Part shown: one piece after another, positions 1 to 6,278 of the stretch
How positions within the stretch are numbered: the stretch's first letter is position 1
Layout: each line of letters opens with the position of its first letter
Origin: Patescibacteria group bacterium
Lineage (GTDB): Bacteria; Patescibacteriota; Minisyncoccia; Phycocordibacterales; DATDWN01
DNA: 8,815 bases
Assembly: GCA_030916785.1 (NCBI GenBank)
Contig: JAUPVY010000019.1
Span: 1 to 8,815 of the forward strand
Direction: 5' to 3'
The notes under the pieces: generated by a model
Seen by the model: only the letters and a program-made list of their open reading frames with translations
What the model was told of the DNA's origin: nothing
The model's database searches: none
Made by a program: the position numbers and the translations under genes

Positions 1-1
1 A

Positions 2-325
2 ATAATCACAAAAGATGTAAAAGATGCGACACTTTTGGTTATGTCTGAAAACGGTTTCGGAAAGAGAACAGAAATTGAAGAATATAAAACTCAAAAAAGG
101 GGAGGAAGCGGTATAAAGACAGCGAAAGTAACAGCTAAGACAGGGGATATAGTCGTTGCGAGTCTTATCACCCCAGAAGTTTCTGAGATTATCGCAATTT
201 CCAAGAAAGGACAAGTTATAAAAACAGATTTAGATTCTATATCAATCCTCGGAAGACAAACTCAAGGAGTAAAAATCATGAAGCCAAGAGCGGGGGATTC
301 ACTGGCGTCACTTACTTGTTTGTAA
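2..325 (+). CDS. gyrA: DNA gyrase subunit A, C-terminal end (5'-truncated by the window)
   Basis: Only the last 107 residues are present; the frame is open from base 2 to the TAA at 323-325. They are the end of the C-terminal beta-pinwheel that wraps DNA in gyrase. The GyrA box, QKRGGSG (bases 92-112; family consensus QRRGGKG), is clear. The blade repeats are also visible: LLVMSENGFGKRT followed by EIIAISKKGQVIKT and then LGRQTQGVKIM. The GyrA box separates this from ParC, which usually lacks it. Gyrase A forms the A2B2 enzyme with GyrB and introduces negative supercoils using ATP. The protein ends shortly after the last recognisable blade (GDSLASLTCL), with no long acidic tail. A terminator follows 14 bases after the stop, so gyrA ends its own transcription unit here. 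Confidence 0.93.
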   Translation: MITKDVKDATLLVMSENGFGKRTEIEEYKTQKRGGSGIKTAKVTAKTGDIVVASLITPEVSEIIAISKKGQVIKTDLDSISILGRQTQGVKIMKPRAGDSLASLTCL

Positions 326-339
326 AAGATATCTTGATA

Positions 340-371
340 AAAAGCCGGCGCCGAAAGGCGCCGGCTTTTTA
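340..371 (+). terminator. Intrinsic terminator of gyrA
   Basis: A 9-bp G+C-only stem (344-352 pairing with 357-365) is closed by a GAAA tetraloop (353-356) and followed by TTTTT. It starts right after the gyrA stop. The four A's before the stem make it partly bidirectional. Confidence 0.93.
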
Positions 372-412
372 TTTTAACTTCTTCACAGCTTTTATTACCC
401 TCTTTTGTTTTC

Positions 413-430
413 TGTTATATAATATAGTCA
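413..430 (+). promoter_or_regulatory. -10 promoter element, probably giving a leaderless mRNA
   Basis: TATAAT lies at 418-423, and an overlapping TGT-TATATA reading at 413-421 gives an extended -10. No good -35 is seen about 17 bp upstream. Transcription would start 6-7 bases downstream, at about 429-430, which is the A of the methyltransferase ATG. No Shine-Dalgarno sequence precedes that ATG. Confidence 0.6.
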
Positions 431-966
431 TGATTTTAAACTTTTCAAACCCAGAAAAAAATATCCAGCACTTAAATTTAAAAGAAGGGGCAGTGGTTGC
501 AGACTTTGGATCAGGTTCTGGTCACTATGTTTTTCCGATTTCAAATATCGTTGGTGACTCTGGTAAGGTGTACGCTGTTGATATCCAAAAGAGCTTACTC
601 ATGAAGCTTCAGAAAGATATAACTCAAAAAAGTATTAAAAATATTGAAACAGTTTGGGGAGATGTCGAAAACATTGGCGGATCAAAGCTGCGAGCTTCGT
701 CACTAGACGCAGTCGTGGCTTCAAATATTCTTTTTCAAGTAGATAGTAAGTCTGGTTTTGTGCACGAGTGTAACAGAGTCCTAAAACCAGGAGGAAAAGT
801 TCTTTTAGTTGATTGGTTAGAATCTTTCGGTGGTATTGGTCCACAGCCCCAAAGTGTTGTTGATGAAGAAACAGCTAAAAAACTTTTTGAGCAAGGAGGT
901 TTTGCTTTGAAAGAAAGTATGCCAGCAGGAAATCATCACTACGGAATGATTTTTATAAAGGCGTAA
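430..966 (+). CDS. Small class I SAM-dependent methyltransferase
   Basis: The protein has 178 residues with a Rossmann-type SAM-binding fold. Motif I is ADFGSGSGH (residues 24-32) and the acidic residue after strand 2 is D51 in VYAVD. A later motif is WGDVEN, the motif IV region is SLDAVVASNILFQV, and the post-motif is RVLKPGGKVLLVDW. This pattern fits the UbiE/Methyltransf_11/31-like group. The substrate cannot be read from the sequence: there is no extra substrate-recognition domain and no partner gene. The frame stays open upstream to a TTG at 316, but that start lies inside gyrA and its mRNA would have to cross the gyrA terminator. The ATG at 430, just behind a TATAAT box and immediately before the first conserved segment, is the better start. 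The gene appears to be its own transcription unit. Class assignment is secure; function is unknown. Confidence 0.85.
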   Translation: MILNFSNPEKNIQHLNLKEGAVVADFGSGSGHYVFPISNIVGDSGKVYAVDIQKSLLMKLQKDITQKSIKNIETVWGDVENIGGSKLRASSLDAVVASNILFQVDSKSGFVHECNRVLKPGGKVLLVDWLESFGGIGPQPQSVVDEETAKKLFEQGGFALKESMPAGNHHYGMIFIKA

Positions 967-1002
967 TACCCACATTTACTTCTTGTTTTTGTGTTTTTGA
1001 CT

Positions 1003-1015
1003 TAAAATATAAGAG
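1003..1015 (+). promoter_or_regulatory. -10 element upstream of the solute-binding protein/pilin operon
   Basis: TAAAAT at 1003-1008 lies 7 bases before the ATG at 1016. The predicted start site (about 1015) is at or next to the start codon, as at the methyltransferase gene. A T-rich stretch with TTGTTT at 983-988 is the only -35 candidate, and its spacing (14 bp) is short. There is no Shine-Dalgarno sequence. Confidence 0.5.
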
Positions 1016-2335
1016 ATGAAAAACTTTCAAATAATTCTACTTGTTGTTTTTGGCTTGCTTGCAGGTTTGGCAGCTGCCTTTTTTTCTGGGGCTATCGAAC
1101 TTCCAACCAAAGCCTCTGACAGCGTGACTGGCGGAGCTGCCGGAAAAGTTATAATGTGGGGAACAGTCTCAAGCCGTGACCTAAGAGAAACTATCGAATT
1201 TTTCAACAAACAGCTGGGTGGCGAAGTAACTTTAAGTTATGTTGAAAAAAATCCCCTAACTTTCGAAAAAGATTTACTAGATTCTTTCGCTTTTGGTGGA
1301 ACACCAGACGTTTTTCTTCTTTCAAATGATTTAATAACCCTATATTCTGACAAAGTTATAGAAATACCTTATGAAGGATTTACACAAAGAATGTTTTCCG
1401 ACACATACATTCAAGCAGCCGATGTCTTTAAAACCGAAACAGGTATTTTAGGTTATCCTTTTTTGGGTGATCCGATGGTTATGTTCTACAATAAAGACCA
1501 TTTTGATTCAAAGGGAATAGTAGCTCCTCCGAAGTATTGGAAAGATTTCTCCACTTTGGTTCCAGAGCTGACAGAGAAAAACGAGCTTTTGGAGATCAAA
1601 AAAAGTGGCGTTGCCTTTGGTGAATCTAAAAACATAAAGCACTTTAAAGAAATACTTCTAGCTATGAACATACAGCTGGGTAACAACGTGGTTGTTAGGG
1701 ATTTTAACAAAGGATTGTACACATCAGTTTTTTCTGGAAAGTCTCTTATTTCCGCAAAACCAGCAGAAGAAACTCTAAAATTCTTTTTAGAATTTTCAAA
1801 CCCCTTAAAATCTGTTTACTCTTGGAATAAATCTATGCCAGATTCACTAACTGCTTTTGTTGGTGGAGATTTATCTATTTATTTTGGCTTTGCCAGCGAG
1901 ATACCTTTGATTACTCAGATAAATCCAAATTTAAATTTTGATATTGCAAATATTCCTCAAGTAGAAGGTTCTTCAAACACCTTAACTTATTCAAAGATTT
2001 ATGCCGTTTCGGTGTCTAAGGCAAGTAAAAATCCACAAGCCTCTTTCTATGTTGCGGGCCAACTTGCAAACGGACAGATAGCTGCACCATTCTCTCTTGT
2101 CTCTGGTCTTTCTCCGGTGAGAAGAGACTTGCTCGTGCCGACAGCTTCAGTTACTAAATTTACAGATGTTTACTATAAATCCGCAATAGCATCCAGATCT
2201 TGGATTGATCCGAGTTATGAGAAAACAAACATTATATTTAGCGACATGGTAGAAAATGTTCTCTCGGGACTTAAAGATTATTCAAAATCTGTAACTGATA
2301 CAAATGCAGAATTAAAAGCCTTACTTGCACGATAA
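1016..2335 (+). CDS. Membrane-anchored extracellular solute-binding protein, family 1-like
   Basis: The protein has 439 residues. Residues 5-27 form one hydrophobic segment with no lipobox cysteine, so it is either a signal anchor or a cleaved signal. The mature part shows the usual order of ABC sugar-type binding proteins: KVIMWGTV strand 1, FEKDLLDSFAFGGTPDVFLLS (the 'G-PDV' segment), GYPFLGDPMVMFYNKDHF with the conserved YNKD hinge region, PPKYWKDF, and later AFVGGDLSIYFGF. The family normally captures oligosaccharides or similar ligands outside the membrane and passes them to an ABC permease. No permease or ATPase gene is nearby. Its TAA shares an A with the ATG of the first pilin-type gene (TAATG, 2333-2337), so its translation is coupled to the appendage genes. 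The role may therefore be ligand sensing or capture at the cell surface rather than simple import. Family assignment is firm; ligand and role are inferred. Confidence 0.85.
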   Translation: MKNFQIILLVVFGLLAGLAAAFFSGAIELPTKASDSVTGGAAGKVIMWGTVSSRDLRETIEFFNKQLGGEVTLSYVEKNPLTFEKDLLDSFAFGGTPDVFLLSNDLITLYSDKVIEIPYEGFTQRMFSDTYIQAADVFKTETGILGYPFLGDPMVMFYNKDHFDSKGIVAPPKYWKDFSTLVPELTEKNELLEIKKSGVAFGESKNIKHFKEILLAMNIQLGNNVVVRDFNKGLYTSVFSGKSLISAKPAEETLKFFLEFSNPLKSVYSWNKSMPDSLTAFVGGDLSIYFGFASEIPLITQINPNLNFDIANIPQVEGSSNTLTYSKIYAVSVSKASKNPQASFYVAGQLANGQIAAPFSLVSGLSPVRRDLLVPTASVTKFTDVYYKSAIASRSWIDPSYEKTNIIFSDMVENVLSGLKDYSKSVTDTNAELKALLAR

Positions 2336-3567
2336 TGAAAAAAATAATTTATAGAAAAATATTTTCAGTTTTAGTCGGTGTTATGGCAACAATTCCACTT
2401 ACGTCATTTGCTCAATCAAGCATAGCTGATGTTACATGGGAAGTAACCCCAACAACATATTCCGCATATGGTGGCGGGTTCCTTTCCATACCGTCAAACA
2501 GCTTGTCTTTCCAGTGGCAGTTAGAAATCGGTTTTCCTGGTGAATGGACCACGAATCCAAACGGCAGTTTCGAGGTAAATGGCAACGGAGAAGTTTTTAA
2601 ATATCTTCCAGCTTACTTGCCTTTTTACTCATCAACACCTCCAAATCTAACCTACAACATATCATCAGGATTATATAGATTTGATTTACCTCAGAATTTA
2701 GTTGGCACACTTTGGCCAGCTTCAAATTATTATCTTGATATTGTAGAGTGGGAATTAGGGATGGCGGGTCAACAAATAGTAGGTGAGCCACTAAGAGATT
2801 ACTTTATATTTACAACCGATCCCGTATCTAACCTAAGCTTAAATGTAAATACTCAATCTAGCGGATCTGTTACTCTGGGCCTCCAAGTTCCAGCCGGTGT
2901 AAATGTATATAGTCCTCAGGGGGCAACATCAAACTTCGGTATGCCCGTAGATTTTTACCTTTTATCCCAAGATAGAAGTGGTGAGCAGATTGAAGATGTA
3001 GATCCAGCTTTGATACTTTGGTCATCTGTGGACGAAGAGGTTTTTAACTCGACTGGATTTATATCTGTAACAGTTGATTCTGGGATTATAAACCCTGGAA
3101 CAGCTTATTACTTAAAGATGGTAAACAGTAGGGATAGGGCGGGCGCGCTTCCTGTTACTGCGTCAGATATTTTAATACAAATACCAGTATCTAGTGGAGG
3201 AGGTTCTGGAAACGGTGGGTCTAACCCAGGACTCCCCTCATCAGGAGAAGAATTTGAAGGTGGGCTTATTACTTGCGACGGTATCGAGGAAGAATGTGAC
3301 TTCGAAAAACTACTTCTTGCCATCAATAAAATAATTCGGTTTATTGTCTTTGTTATTGGCGTTCCTATAGTTACGCTCAGCTTTGCCTATGCTGGATTTC
3401 TAATGGTTACAAGTGGTGGAAATCCAAGTAAAAAAGATGAAGCAAAAAGTATAATAGGTAACGCCGTTGTGGGGCTCATTGTTTTACTCGGAGCTTGGAT
3501 TATTGTCCGTACTGTCTTGGTGGTCTTTGGATACACTGGTCCATTATTAGGAATCTTAGGTGCATAA
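2335..3567 (+). CDS. Large ectodomain protein with C-terminal VirB2/TrbC-like pilin module
   Basis: The protein has 410 residues. A signal peptide (1-26, likely cut after SFA) leads into a beta-rich ectodomain of about 255 residues. Near its end is an FN3/Ig-like strand motif, NPGTAYYLK (253-261). A Gly/Ser/Pro linker follows (286-310), then a CX6C pair (C314, C321). The C-terminus has two hydrophobic helices (336-358 and about 373-397) around a short polar loop, TSGGNPSKKDEAK. Helix-loop-helix with a GN/GD-x-x-x-x-x-EAK/R loop is shared by all six neighbouring genes and matches VirB2/TrbC-type pilins, in which the loop is cytoplasmic and the termini are outside. The ectodomain should therefore face outward. 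The start overlaps the preceding stop by one base and has no Shine-Dalgarno sequence, indicating translational coupling. It is several times longer than a typical VirB2 (about 100-130 residues). It may be a tip or decorating subunit, or a membrane protein that merely shares the module. Confidence 0.78.
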   Translation: MKKIIYRKIFSVLVGVMATIPLTSFAQSSIADVTWEVTPTTYSAYGGGFLSIPSNSLSFQWQLEIGFPGEWTTNPNGSFEVNGNGEVFKYLPAYLPFYSSTPPNLTYNISSGLYRFDLPQNLVGTLWPASNYYLDIVEWELGMAGQQIVGEPLRDYFIFTTDPVSNLSLNVNTQSSGSVTLGLQVPAGVNVYSPQGATSNFGMPVDFYLLSQDRSGEQIEDVDPALILWSSVDEEVFNSTGFISVTVDSGIINPGTAYYLKMVNSRDRAGALPVTASDILIQIPVSSGGGSGNGGSNPGLPSSGEEFEGGLITCDGIEEECDFEKLLLAINKIIRFIVFVIGVPIVTLSFAYAGFLMVTSGGNPSKKDEAKSIIGNAVVGLIVLLGAWIIVRTVLVVFGYTGPLLGILGA

Positions 3568-3568
3568 T

Positions 3569-4504
3569 ATGAATAATCAATTTTTAAAATTATTTTTTTC
3601 GGTAACATTTTTATTAACAGGATTTTTGTTTTTGAATGTTGAAAAAGTTAATGCCGCATGCGTTGTTTCTTCGGCAACTTTTAGACCAACTCAGGGCGGG
3701 CAAGTTATGGGACAAATTCCTCCGACTGGATGGTACACGGATACAACTCCACCTTATGTTTATATAGATTTTGTGACAACGGGTTGTTCTACTGCGCCCG
3801 ATAATACTTTTAACTTAAGTATTGTGCAGACTGGGGACAATCAGATTGCATCAGGTGACCCCGACGTTGAGAATTTTACAGAAAGGCAGATTGATGTTCC
3901 TTCCCAAGACAACTTTACTATTGCAGCAAGAGCGGGGGACGATAAGTGCGATAGTGAGTTTATCAATAGTAACCCCCGAGAATGTACTTTTTATATAAGA
4001 ATAAACGATAACCAAGCTGTTTTAGACAACGTCTATAACATTAATCAAATCCAAACTTTACAATATGATTGCCATAACGGGTGTGATAACAAAAACTGGG
4101 AATGGTTAGGGCTTCTTACAGAATACCAAGGCATACACCCAGATGATATCCCTCAAACAAACACTGGTGACCCGAGCGGGGGTGGTCCAGGTATTGCTGG
4201 TCAAAACTGGGACATAAATATTCAAAACCCAATAGGTGGGAGCGACATGACTATCGTTGATTTTATTCAGAAGGTCATAGATTTTGCCCTAACTGTCGGA
4301 ATACCTATTATCGCTATCGCTATAATCTACGCTGGTCTTTTGTTTGTTACCGCTCGTGGTAACGACAAACAACTCGAAACAGCTAAAAACGCTTTCACAT
4401 ATGCAGTTATCGGCGGGGCAATACTTTTAGGATCTTTTATTTTTGCAAAATTAATAAAAGATACGATAGAAACTATTGCTATGATTAATATTTATTTTGG
4501 ATAA
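3569..4504 (+). CDS. Cys-rich ectodomain protein with C-terminal VirB2/TrbC-like module
   Basis: The protein has 311 residues: a signal peptide (1-29, cut after VNA), an ectodomain of about 200 residues, and two C-terminal helices (239-261 and about 275-295) around the loop ARGNDKQLETAKN. The ectodomain has at least six cysteines, starting at C31, including a CX3C in DCHNGCDN, so disulfides are likely. A Gly/Pro-rich linker (GDPSGGGPG) separates it from the helices. C31 is not preceded by a proper lipobox, so a lipoprotein is unlikely. The ATG at 3569 is preferred over the GTG at 3560. It follows the upstream stop by one base (TAATATG) and has an AGGTG Shine-Dalgarno-like sequence at 3558-3562, the best one among the + strand genes. 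The ectodomain resembles no family I can name. By context it is a second, differently decorated pilin-type subunit. Confidence 0.76.
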   Translation: MNNQFLKLFFSVTFLLTGFLFLNVEKVNAACVVSSATFRPTQGGQVMGQIPPTGWYTDTTPPYVYIDFVTTGCSTAPDNTFNLSIVQTGDNQIASGDPDVENFTERQIDVPSQDNFTIAARAGDDKCDSEFINSNPRECTFYIRINDNQAVLDNVYNINQIQTLQYDCHNGCDNKNWEWLGLLTEYQGIHPDDIPQTNTGDPSGGGPGIAGQNWDINIQNPIGGSDMTIVDFIQKVIDFALTVGIPIIAIAIIYAGLLFVTARGNDKQLETAKNAFTYAVIGGAILLGSFIFAKLIKDTIETIAMINIYFG

Positions 4505-4505
4505 T

Positions 4506-5303
4506 ATGAATTTTTTTAAAAAATTATTTTTTCTAAGTCTGTTCCTGGTTTCGATTCCTGGTTTTTCGCTTGCCGCTGGCTCGGCGACTTTTACCTATCC
4601 ACCAGCAGTAACTTTCCAAACCAATGGAGGTCTGGTGCAGGTTATTATTGAAGGATCGATAACTTTACAATCTGCGATAGAGGACGACTTTTTTTTAGGT
4701 GTAAAAACTTTTACCGGAACCACACCCCCTACACAGGAGCAAATAGATAACCCAGAAGGTTTAAATTTTATTAGTACTTCTCTTGGCGGTACAGCCTTTA
4801 ACTCATCTACAAATCTTTCCCCAGGAACTTCTTATTACTTTATATTTAAGATAGTTCCCAATGGCGATGACATAACAGGTGATGTTGAAGTTGTTCCTGT
4901 AAACACACCAGGTTCTGCCGGTAGTGGCACACAAGATCCTCCGTGCGAAGGTTGTGCTATCGATACCAGCGACACCTCAGGAAGCTTTGTAGGCTGGCCA
5001 CAGGAAGTTATCGACAACCCTTTGGCGGTTAGTGACCTAAATAGTTTTATCGTCGGTCTTCTAAATGCTCTTCTTAAAATCGGTATTCCAGTTCTTACAA
5101 TATTTTTAGTTTACTCAGGTCTAAGGCTTGTTATGGCAAGAGGAAATGAAAAAGAGCTTGAAGATGCAAAGAAAAATTTACTATGGGTTATAATAGGAGG
5201 AGTAATATTACTAGGTTCGTGGACCATAGTAAGAATTTTAAAAGGCACGTTCGATGAAATAGATTTAGCTTTGATTAATAGTTTAATAAGTCACATAGTT
5301 TAA
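4506..5303 (+). CDS. FN3/Ig-like ectodomain protein with C-terminal VirB2/TrbC-like module
   Basis: The protein has 265 residues. The signal peptide ends at about residue 23-24 (SLA-A). A beta-sandwich-like ectodomain of about 115 residues ends with LSPGTSYYFIFKI (104-116). That motif is shared with the 410-residue protein two genes upstream and is typical of FN3-like G-strand segments. A Gly/Ser/Pro stretch and a CEGC pair come next, then two helices (about 186-210 and 225-246) around the loop ARGNEKELEDAKK. The loop and second helix are very close to those of the preceding gene (ARGNDKQLETAKN), so the two are recent or strongly constrained paralogs. The KGTFDE segment after helix 2 matches QGTFGLE in the next gene. 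The ATG at 4506 follows the preceding stop by one base (TAATATG); only a weak GGA precedes it. Likely an accessory or tip subunit; exact function unknown. Confidence 0.76.
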   Translation: MNFFKKLFFLSLFLVSIPGFSLAAGSATFTYPPAVTFQTNGGLVQVIIEGSITLQSAIEDDFFLGVKTFTGTTPPTQEQIDNPEGLNFISTSLGGTAFNSSTNLSPGTSYYFIFKIVPNGDDITGDVEVVPVNTPGSAGSGTQDPPCEGCAIDTSDTSGSFVGWPQEVIDNPLAVSDLNSFIVGLLNALLKIGIPVLTIFLVYSGLRLVMARGNEKELEDAKKNLLWVIIGGVILLGSWTIVRILKGTFDEIDLALINSLISHIV

Positions 5304-5304
5304 T

Positions 5305-5715
5305 ATGAAAAAATATTTAGCAAGTTTTTTTACAGTAATAATACTCCTTTCACCTTTAGTTTCTTTAGCACAAGGAAATGTCACGGTTAGCTATGTTTCT
5401 GGAAACCAGTCTGGAGTTTCTTGTACAAACCTAGAAGTTGAAAGTCTTCAGTCATTGCTGGGTCTAGCTACTTGTATATTAATAAAATCTCTTTGGCCTC
5501 TACTCCTTACTATCGCTGTAATCGTATTTATTATCGGTGTTATTAAATACATCGCAAATGGAGACGACAGCGGAAAAAGAGAAGAGGGAAGAAACTTTAT
5601 TCTTTACGGACTCGTTGGTCTTTTCGTTCTGGTTTCTGTTTGGGGACTTGTTGGTGTCCTACAGGGAACATTTGGACTAGAAAGCACTCCTGTTATTCCA
5701 CAGTTACAAGACTAG
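5305..5715 (+). CDS. Short VirB2/TrbC-like pilin
   Basis: The protein has 136 residues. After a signal peptide (1-22, SLA-Q) comes a short mature N-terminus with two cysteines (C40, C57). Two transmembrane helices (63-84 and 97-119) flank a 12-residue polar loop, NGDDSGKREEGR. The tail begins QGTFGLES. Size, two helices, a charged loop and a cleaved signal match VirB2/TrbC pilins of type IV secretion systems, which form the extracellular pilus. The ATG follows the upstream stop by one base (TAATATG) and lacks a Shine-Dalgarno sequence. The gene ends in TAG inside an 18-bp palindrome that also lies upstream of the next promoter. Its closest relative in the window is the next gene (WGLVGVLQGTFG versus WGLVAVLNSTFG). 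A bulk pilin subunit is likely. Confidence 0.8.
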   Translation: MKKYLASFFTVIILLSPLVSLAQGNVTVSYVSGNQSGVSCTNLEVESLQSLLGLATCILIKSLWPLLLTIAVIVFIIGVIKYIANGDDSGKREEGRNFILYGLVGLFVLVSVWGLVGVLQGTFGLESTPVIPQLQD

Positions 5716-5722
5716 TCTTGTA
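5705..5722. promoter_or_regulatory. 18-bp perfect palindrome, candidate operator
   Basis: TACAAGACTAGTCTTGTA is self-complementary over all 18 bases. It covers the stop codon of the upstream pilin and the place where a -35 box would sit for the -10 at 5734-5739. No T-run follows, so an intrinsic terminator is unlikely. A dimeric repressor or activator site is the simplest reading. Confidence 0.5.
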
Positions 5723-5730
5723 CCACTTGG

Positions 5731-5746
5731 TGTTATAATTAAACGG
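5731..5746 (+). promoter_or_regulatory. Extended -10 promoter for the downstream pilin pair
   Basis: TGTTATAAT (5731-5739) is a perfect extended -10 element: TG, one base, TATAAT. No convincing -35 is present. The predicted start site is about 5746, leaving a leader of nearly 100 nt before the ATG at 5844. A second -10-like TAAAAT at 5829-5834 could instead give a near-leaderless mRNA. Confidence 0.6.
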
Positions 5747-5843
5747 AATATAAATTCCGCACTCATGGCGTGGTCATAAGTTATGGTCGCTCCTTGGTTC
5801 GGAGTTTATGTCAATTATTATTAATTATTAAAATATTTATTCT
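5740..5843 (+). promoter_or_regulatory. Possible structured 5' leader of the pilin pair
   Basis: The stretch has no gene of normal size. It contains a hairpin with arms CGGAAT (5744-5749) and ATTCCG (5754-5759), an 11-bp palindrome CATAAGTTATG (5775-5785), and a short CTCC/GGAG stem (5790-5793 with 5801-5804). An AT-only run precedes the start codon. I recognise no riboswitch family. The first hairpin lies at the predicted 5' end of the RNA, where it could act as a stability stem. Confidence 0.35.
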
Positions 5844-6275
5844 ATGAGTAAATTAATGAGAGGGTTGGGGATGCTGAGTTTGATGGTGGCGCCATTTATG
5901 GCTTCTGCTGCGGATCCATTGGGTACAGAAGTTGGCGGTAATACAATATTTAATTTATTGGGGATAATTGCCGCAATAATGAACGTGGTAATACCAATTC
6001 TTATTACTCTAGCTGTTCTTTATACAATCTGGGGCGTTATCAAATACGCAACAGCAAAAGAATCAGAAGATCAAGCAGAAGGAAGAAGAGTTATTATTTC
6101 AGGTATTATTGGTTTGTTTATAATAGTCTCTATCTGGGGACTAGTAGCTGTTCTCAACTCTACATTTGGTATTAACCAAGGAGGTCAGAACTTAGACACA
6201 ACAGGATGTACTGCAGGTACAATTATTGGATACACTGGAACAGGTCCGACAGCTACTCCAATATTCTGTCAATAA
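5844..6275 (+). CDS. Short VirB2/TrbC-like pilin with Cys-bearing C-terminal tail
   Basis: The protein has 143 residues. It has a signal peptide (cut near ASA-A, residue 22-23), two helices (about 46-69 and 83-105), and a polar loop, ATAKESEDQAEGRR. The loop and WGLVAVLNSTFG place it next to the upstream 136-residue pilin. It differs by a C-terminal tail of about 38 residues (106-143), rich in Gly and Thr, with C122 and C142 (CX19C). In the VirB2 topology this tail would be outside, where a disulfide could form. The gene has its own promoter and a possible leader, separate from the four upstream pilin-type genes, so this may be the abundant structural subunit. No Shine-Dalgarno sequence is visible before the ATG; the preceding bases are AT only apart from one C. 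Confidence 0.8.
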   Translation: MSKLMRGLGMLSLMVAPFMASAADPLGTEVGGNTIFNLLGIIAAIMNVVIPILITLAVLYTIWGVIKYATAKESEDQAEGRRVIISGIIGLFIIVSIWGLVAVLNSTFGINQGGQNLDTTGCTAGTIIGYTGTGPTATPIFCQ

Positions 6276-6278
6276 TCT

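Noticed and set aside
316..429. Upstream extension of the methyltransferase to a TTG at 316
   Set aside because: The extension overlaps the gyrA end and translates the gyrA terminator hairpin (KSRRRKAP). The first conserved motif comes well after the ATG at 430.
3560..3568. GTG start at 3560 for the 311-residue pilin-type protein (and likewise TTG at 4497 for the 265-residue one)
   Set aside because: Both add only three residues and overlap the preceding gene. The ATGs at 3569 and 4506 sit in the repeated TAATATG junction and give cleaner signal peptides.
3653..3664. Lipoprotein signal at AAC31 of the 311-residue protein
   Set aside because: The residues before the cysteine (VNAA) do not fit the lipobox; ordinary signal peptidase cleavage after VNA is more likely.
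5744..5810. tRNA or known riboswitch in the pilin leader
   Set aside because: GGTTCGGAG resembles a T-arm but has no matching stems, and no riboswitch core motif is recognisable.
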